A model generated the notes under the pieces. It was not told the DNA's origin and made no database searches. It worked only from the letters and a program-made list of their open reading frames with translations. A stretch of DNA of 64,000 nucleotides from Hyperoplus lanceolatus (lineage: Eukaryota > Chordata > Actinopteri > Uranoscopiformes > Ammodytidae): contig CM049408.1 of the NCBI GenBank assembly GCA_026929865.2, positions 24,070,001 through 24,134,000 on the forward strand, written 5' to 3'. Shown one piece after another: positions 1 through 64,000 of the stretch; position 1 is the first letter of the stretch; every line of letters starts with the position of its first letter. Position numbers and translations under genes: made by a program.

Positions 1-653
1 ACTAAACATGACACAAATGTACATATGTGATTAATAGCAGGGCAGACACTTGCCTTTTCACACTGCTTTGCCCCAAATAGGCAGCCAACTGCATCCTGTC
101 ATTGAATATGTTGAGTTGTGAAAAGGTCTGTATATGATGCCAAATAGAGAATTCCCATGGTGAGCTTTCCCTTTTATTAAAGCTCACTCTGCCGAATAAA
201 TAAACATCTGTTTCATACACACTATAGGAATGTTTGTGTAGCACAGTAGTTAATAATGCTGTCATTCGTCAGTCATTCTTACAGCTCTGTAAATGTGTGG
301 ATGATATCAGGAGACAGGATCCAACTAGGGTTAAATGAGAACCATCGCCTCAGGACTGGGCACCTTGCCACTGTTGAGGAAAAGGCACCATCTTTTCAGC
401 TGCAGGGAGGCACTGTGGTTGTTGCTAACAAGCCTGTTTCTCACAAACAGCCTTTGGGTTCTCTTCATCCCTACTAATGAGTTAGAATACCATTATCCTT
501 TAAATCTAGAAATGTCATGCAAAATGACTTATGAAATGGGGAAAAGTGGTCTATAAATCTATTGGTGGACTGATTAATTTCTAATTACAACAAGTTTGTT
601 TTTCATTTGTTGCATTGATTCGTTTCTCAGATGCTGTGTTTTCTCTCTTCCAG
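1..653 (+). other. syne1: 5' intronic sequence upstream of the first visible syne1 exon
   Basis: This is intron sequence ending in the acceptor tctctcttccag at 642-653. The preceding nesprin-1 exon (start codon and the helix leading into CH1) is not here. Short ORFs on both strands have no recognisable domain, and I see no repeat or RNA gene. Confidence 0.75.
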
Positions 654-62215
<61,562 letters not shown>

Positions 62216-64000
62216 GTAAGACTACACACCGACCTATCATGTTTGCTGTTGTGATAATTGAACATGATGTAACTTTTTACTTGTGCATATCTTGTGACAT
62301 TTATATTTCTTTTTGTCATAAGTAAAAGTAGGACATGTTTAATGAAACAGAATAGAATGTGAAGGCTCATCAGGTTAAAGTTGACCAGAGGAAGGGGGAG
62401 GAACATAGGGTCATAGGAAGGAGTAGGGGGAGGGGGCTACCGGGGTCCCCCGTGCAGCTGTTCCTTTTTCACTCCTCCCTCTCCCAAATCTCATTGGTTC
62501 TCAGTTCACTATATAACAGCCCGTTTGGAGCAGAACAGGCATGACTATATACGCCTATAGTTTGTCACACTCTGTTCCAGCAGACTCTATCTGTCCCTTC
62601 AACCATGGAGGCAGAAGAAAAACTTAGAGAACTTTGTGAGTTCAAAATACTCTGAAAGATTTTGGACTTCAAAGTACTTAGAGGCAAAGTCTTTTAAAAA
62701 CACTTCTTTAAAACTATTGACACAGATGACTTGGTCAAATGGTAAACGACTAGAGGGGGAAAGATAAGAATAGGAAATTTCATAGAATGATGAATGGAAG
62801 TAGCAGACTATTGGTGTTCTCAATATAAACTAAGTCCTCATCATTTTTAGATTTTTCGGGGAATTTAGATCAGGGATAGGCGGAAGGAAGTCTGGCGGGC
62901 ATGCTCACACCCTTGGCTTTCTCGAGCTTAATAACTAATTTTGGGACGGAGTAAAGCTTAAGATAACTATGACGGGCATGCAAAACCTCATTTTATTTCA
63001 AGCTTTACAAAAATTTAGGAAAGTGACCAAGTCCACATATATAATGGGAATAGAAATAACTCCAATTGAGGAGTATACAGGCACACAACCTCTTTTCTTT
63101 TCCTTTCTTGTCCATTTTATGTAATATACCAATACTCTCTTGTATTTTGTAAATAAAATCCCTTAAATGTTGTAAAGCCTCAGTTGTGAATTAGTTTATA
63201 ACTGGAACAGAACAGAAGGACTTTAGGTATAGGTTTTTTCTTCAAAGAGATGGTTCCGTCCTCGGGGAGGTAAGTACAATTCGATTCCACACAACGGCAC
63301 ATTACTGATTTAAAACACACACAACCTCATACAACTAACCTCTCTGTAAGGAGAGAATATGCTCTAATACCTTCCCAGGTTTAACGTGATGTTTAAATTC
63401 TGAAAATAGTATATCTGTTCTATTTTTTAGGAAGGGTGGTTTACAAAACTAAGTTGCATACAACTGAATAGCAATAACTTGTGAAGGATATCTTCCGTAA
63501 AAAGAAAAAAAAGGAAGATTTCCTAAAGCAAATATAAAAGGGTTTATACTACACAGAAACCGGCATCATCATAAGGATGAAGGGGTTCTGATGAAGTAAA
63601 ACGCTGAATACGGTGATATTTATTGAATATTGTACTTTATTTAGAAGTAATCTCAGGTAGTCTTGAGGGTAAATCTTGTGCTTTTAACCGCAGAGGCCGG
63701 TGTTCACATCTCATAGCAGGGACCGTGGTGAGAGGAGAGACTTCTTTATGAAGAAATAATGTACAATTAGAGCATCGTGTTACAAGTTGGTTAATACGGG
63801 TTTAATAGGACATAACTAATAAACTTTGGAAACTAGCTTTTCATTATAGATCAGACTTTTCCGGTCTAGATCGCATCATTGCTTATAACACTGCTGTGGA
63901 TTTAAATAAATGTATATGAGAGGAAAAGGTTGACATTTTGAAATGTTCCCAGATTTTTATCCAGTGCGATAAAACTTAGGAATTCAAGAGAAATGAGCTT
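62216..64000 (+). other. syne1: syne1 intron after exon 137, with an LTR- or promoter-like stretch
   Basis: At least 1,785 bp of intron, open at the window end. At 62380-62460 there is a purine-rich run (ggaaggagtagggggagggg). An inverted CCAAT word (attggtt) near 62492 and a TATA-like actatataacag near 62509 follow, with an aataaa near 63152. This order resembles a long terminal repeat or another promoter-bearing dispersed repeat, but I found no matching second copy, target duplication, primer-binding site or coding region. It could also be ordinary intron. Confidence 0.35.

Noticed and set aside
62216-64000. Possible endogenous retrovirus
   Set aside because: Only promoter-like signals are visible; no paired LTR, primer-binding site or gag/pol coding sequence lies in the window.

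Overview
This is a vertebrate, almost certainly teleost, genomic window that lies inside one giant gene: syne1 (nesprin-1, also called enaptin), on the + strand. Joining GT-AG bounded, frame-compatible exons gives 137 exons between 654 and 62215, about 25.1 kb of coding sequence or roughly 8,370 codons. Both gene ends are outside the window. The first visible exon is already inside the first calponin-homology (CH) domain, and coding stops before the luminal KASH domain. A fish origin is inferred from the compact introns (mostly 80-900 bp), long CA, GT and ATGT microsatellites, and typical fish DNA transposons (Tc1 with CACTCAAC ends, hAT-like and PIF/Harbinger-like non-autonomous copies). The paralogue (syne1a or syne1b) cannot be decided from the window.

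Layout. 1-653 is 5' intron. 654-4488 encodes the paired actin-binding CH domains. Two small in-frame cassette exons (4857-4907 and 5069-5101) sit at the junction to the rod. 5385-38850 encodes most of the spectrin-repeat rod, including one 2,161-bp exon (31849-34009). 39171-39766 encodes a conserved low-complexity break in the rod. 39874-59939 resumes the spectrin repeats, 60081-60408 encodes a Ser/Pro and acidic linker, 60882-60950 encodes a 23-residue DV23-type cassette, and 61670-62215 starts the juxtamembrane repeats. The last 1.8 kb is intronic with a promoter- or LTR-like stretch.

Mobile DNA. Four elements with defined ends lie in introns: a hAT-like non-autonomous element (42647-43510, 8-bp TSD), a 374-bp MITE (46297-46670, 9-bp TSD), a PIF/Harbinger-like element (51171-52150, TAA TSD), and a full Tc1 transposon with an uninterrupted transposase (56927-58557) that landed in an ATGT microsatellite.

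Role. By family knowledge, the encoded protein binds actin through its CH domains, spans the cytoplasm as a spectrin-repeat rod, and (outside this window) ends in a KASH anchor in the outer nuclear membrane, forming the LINC complex with SUN proteins. About four fifths of introns are phase 0, so many exons could be skipped without changing frame. I saw no evidence of a novel multi-gene system. The interesting signals are cassette exons, repeats touching splice sites, and the intact transposon. Exon boundaries come from reading splice consensus plus frame and remembered nesprin-1 homology, not from transcripts.
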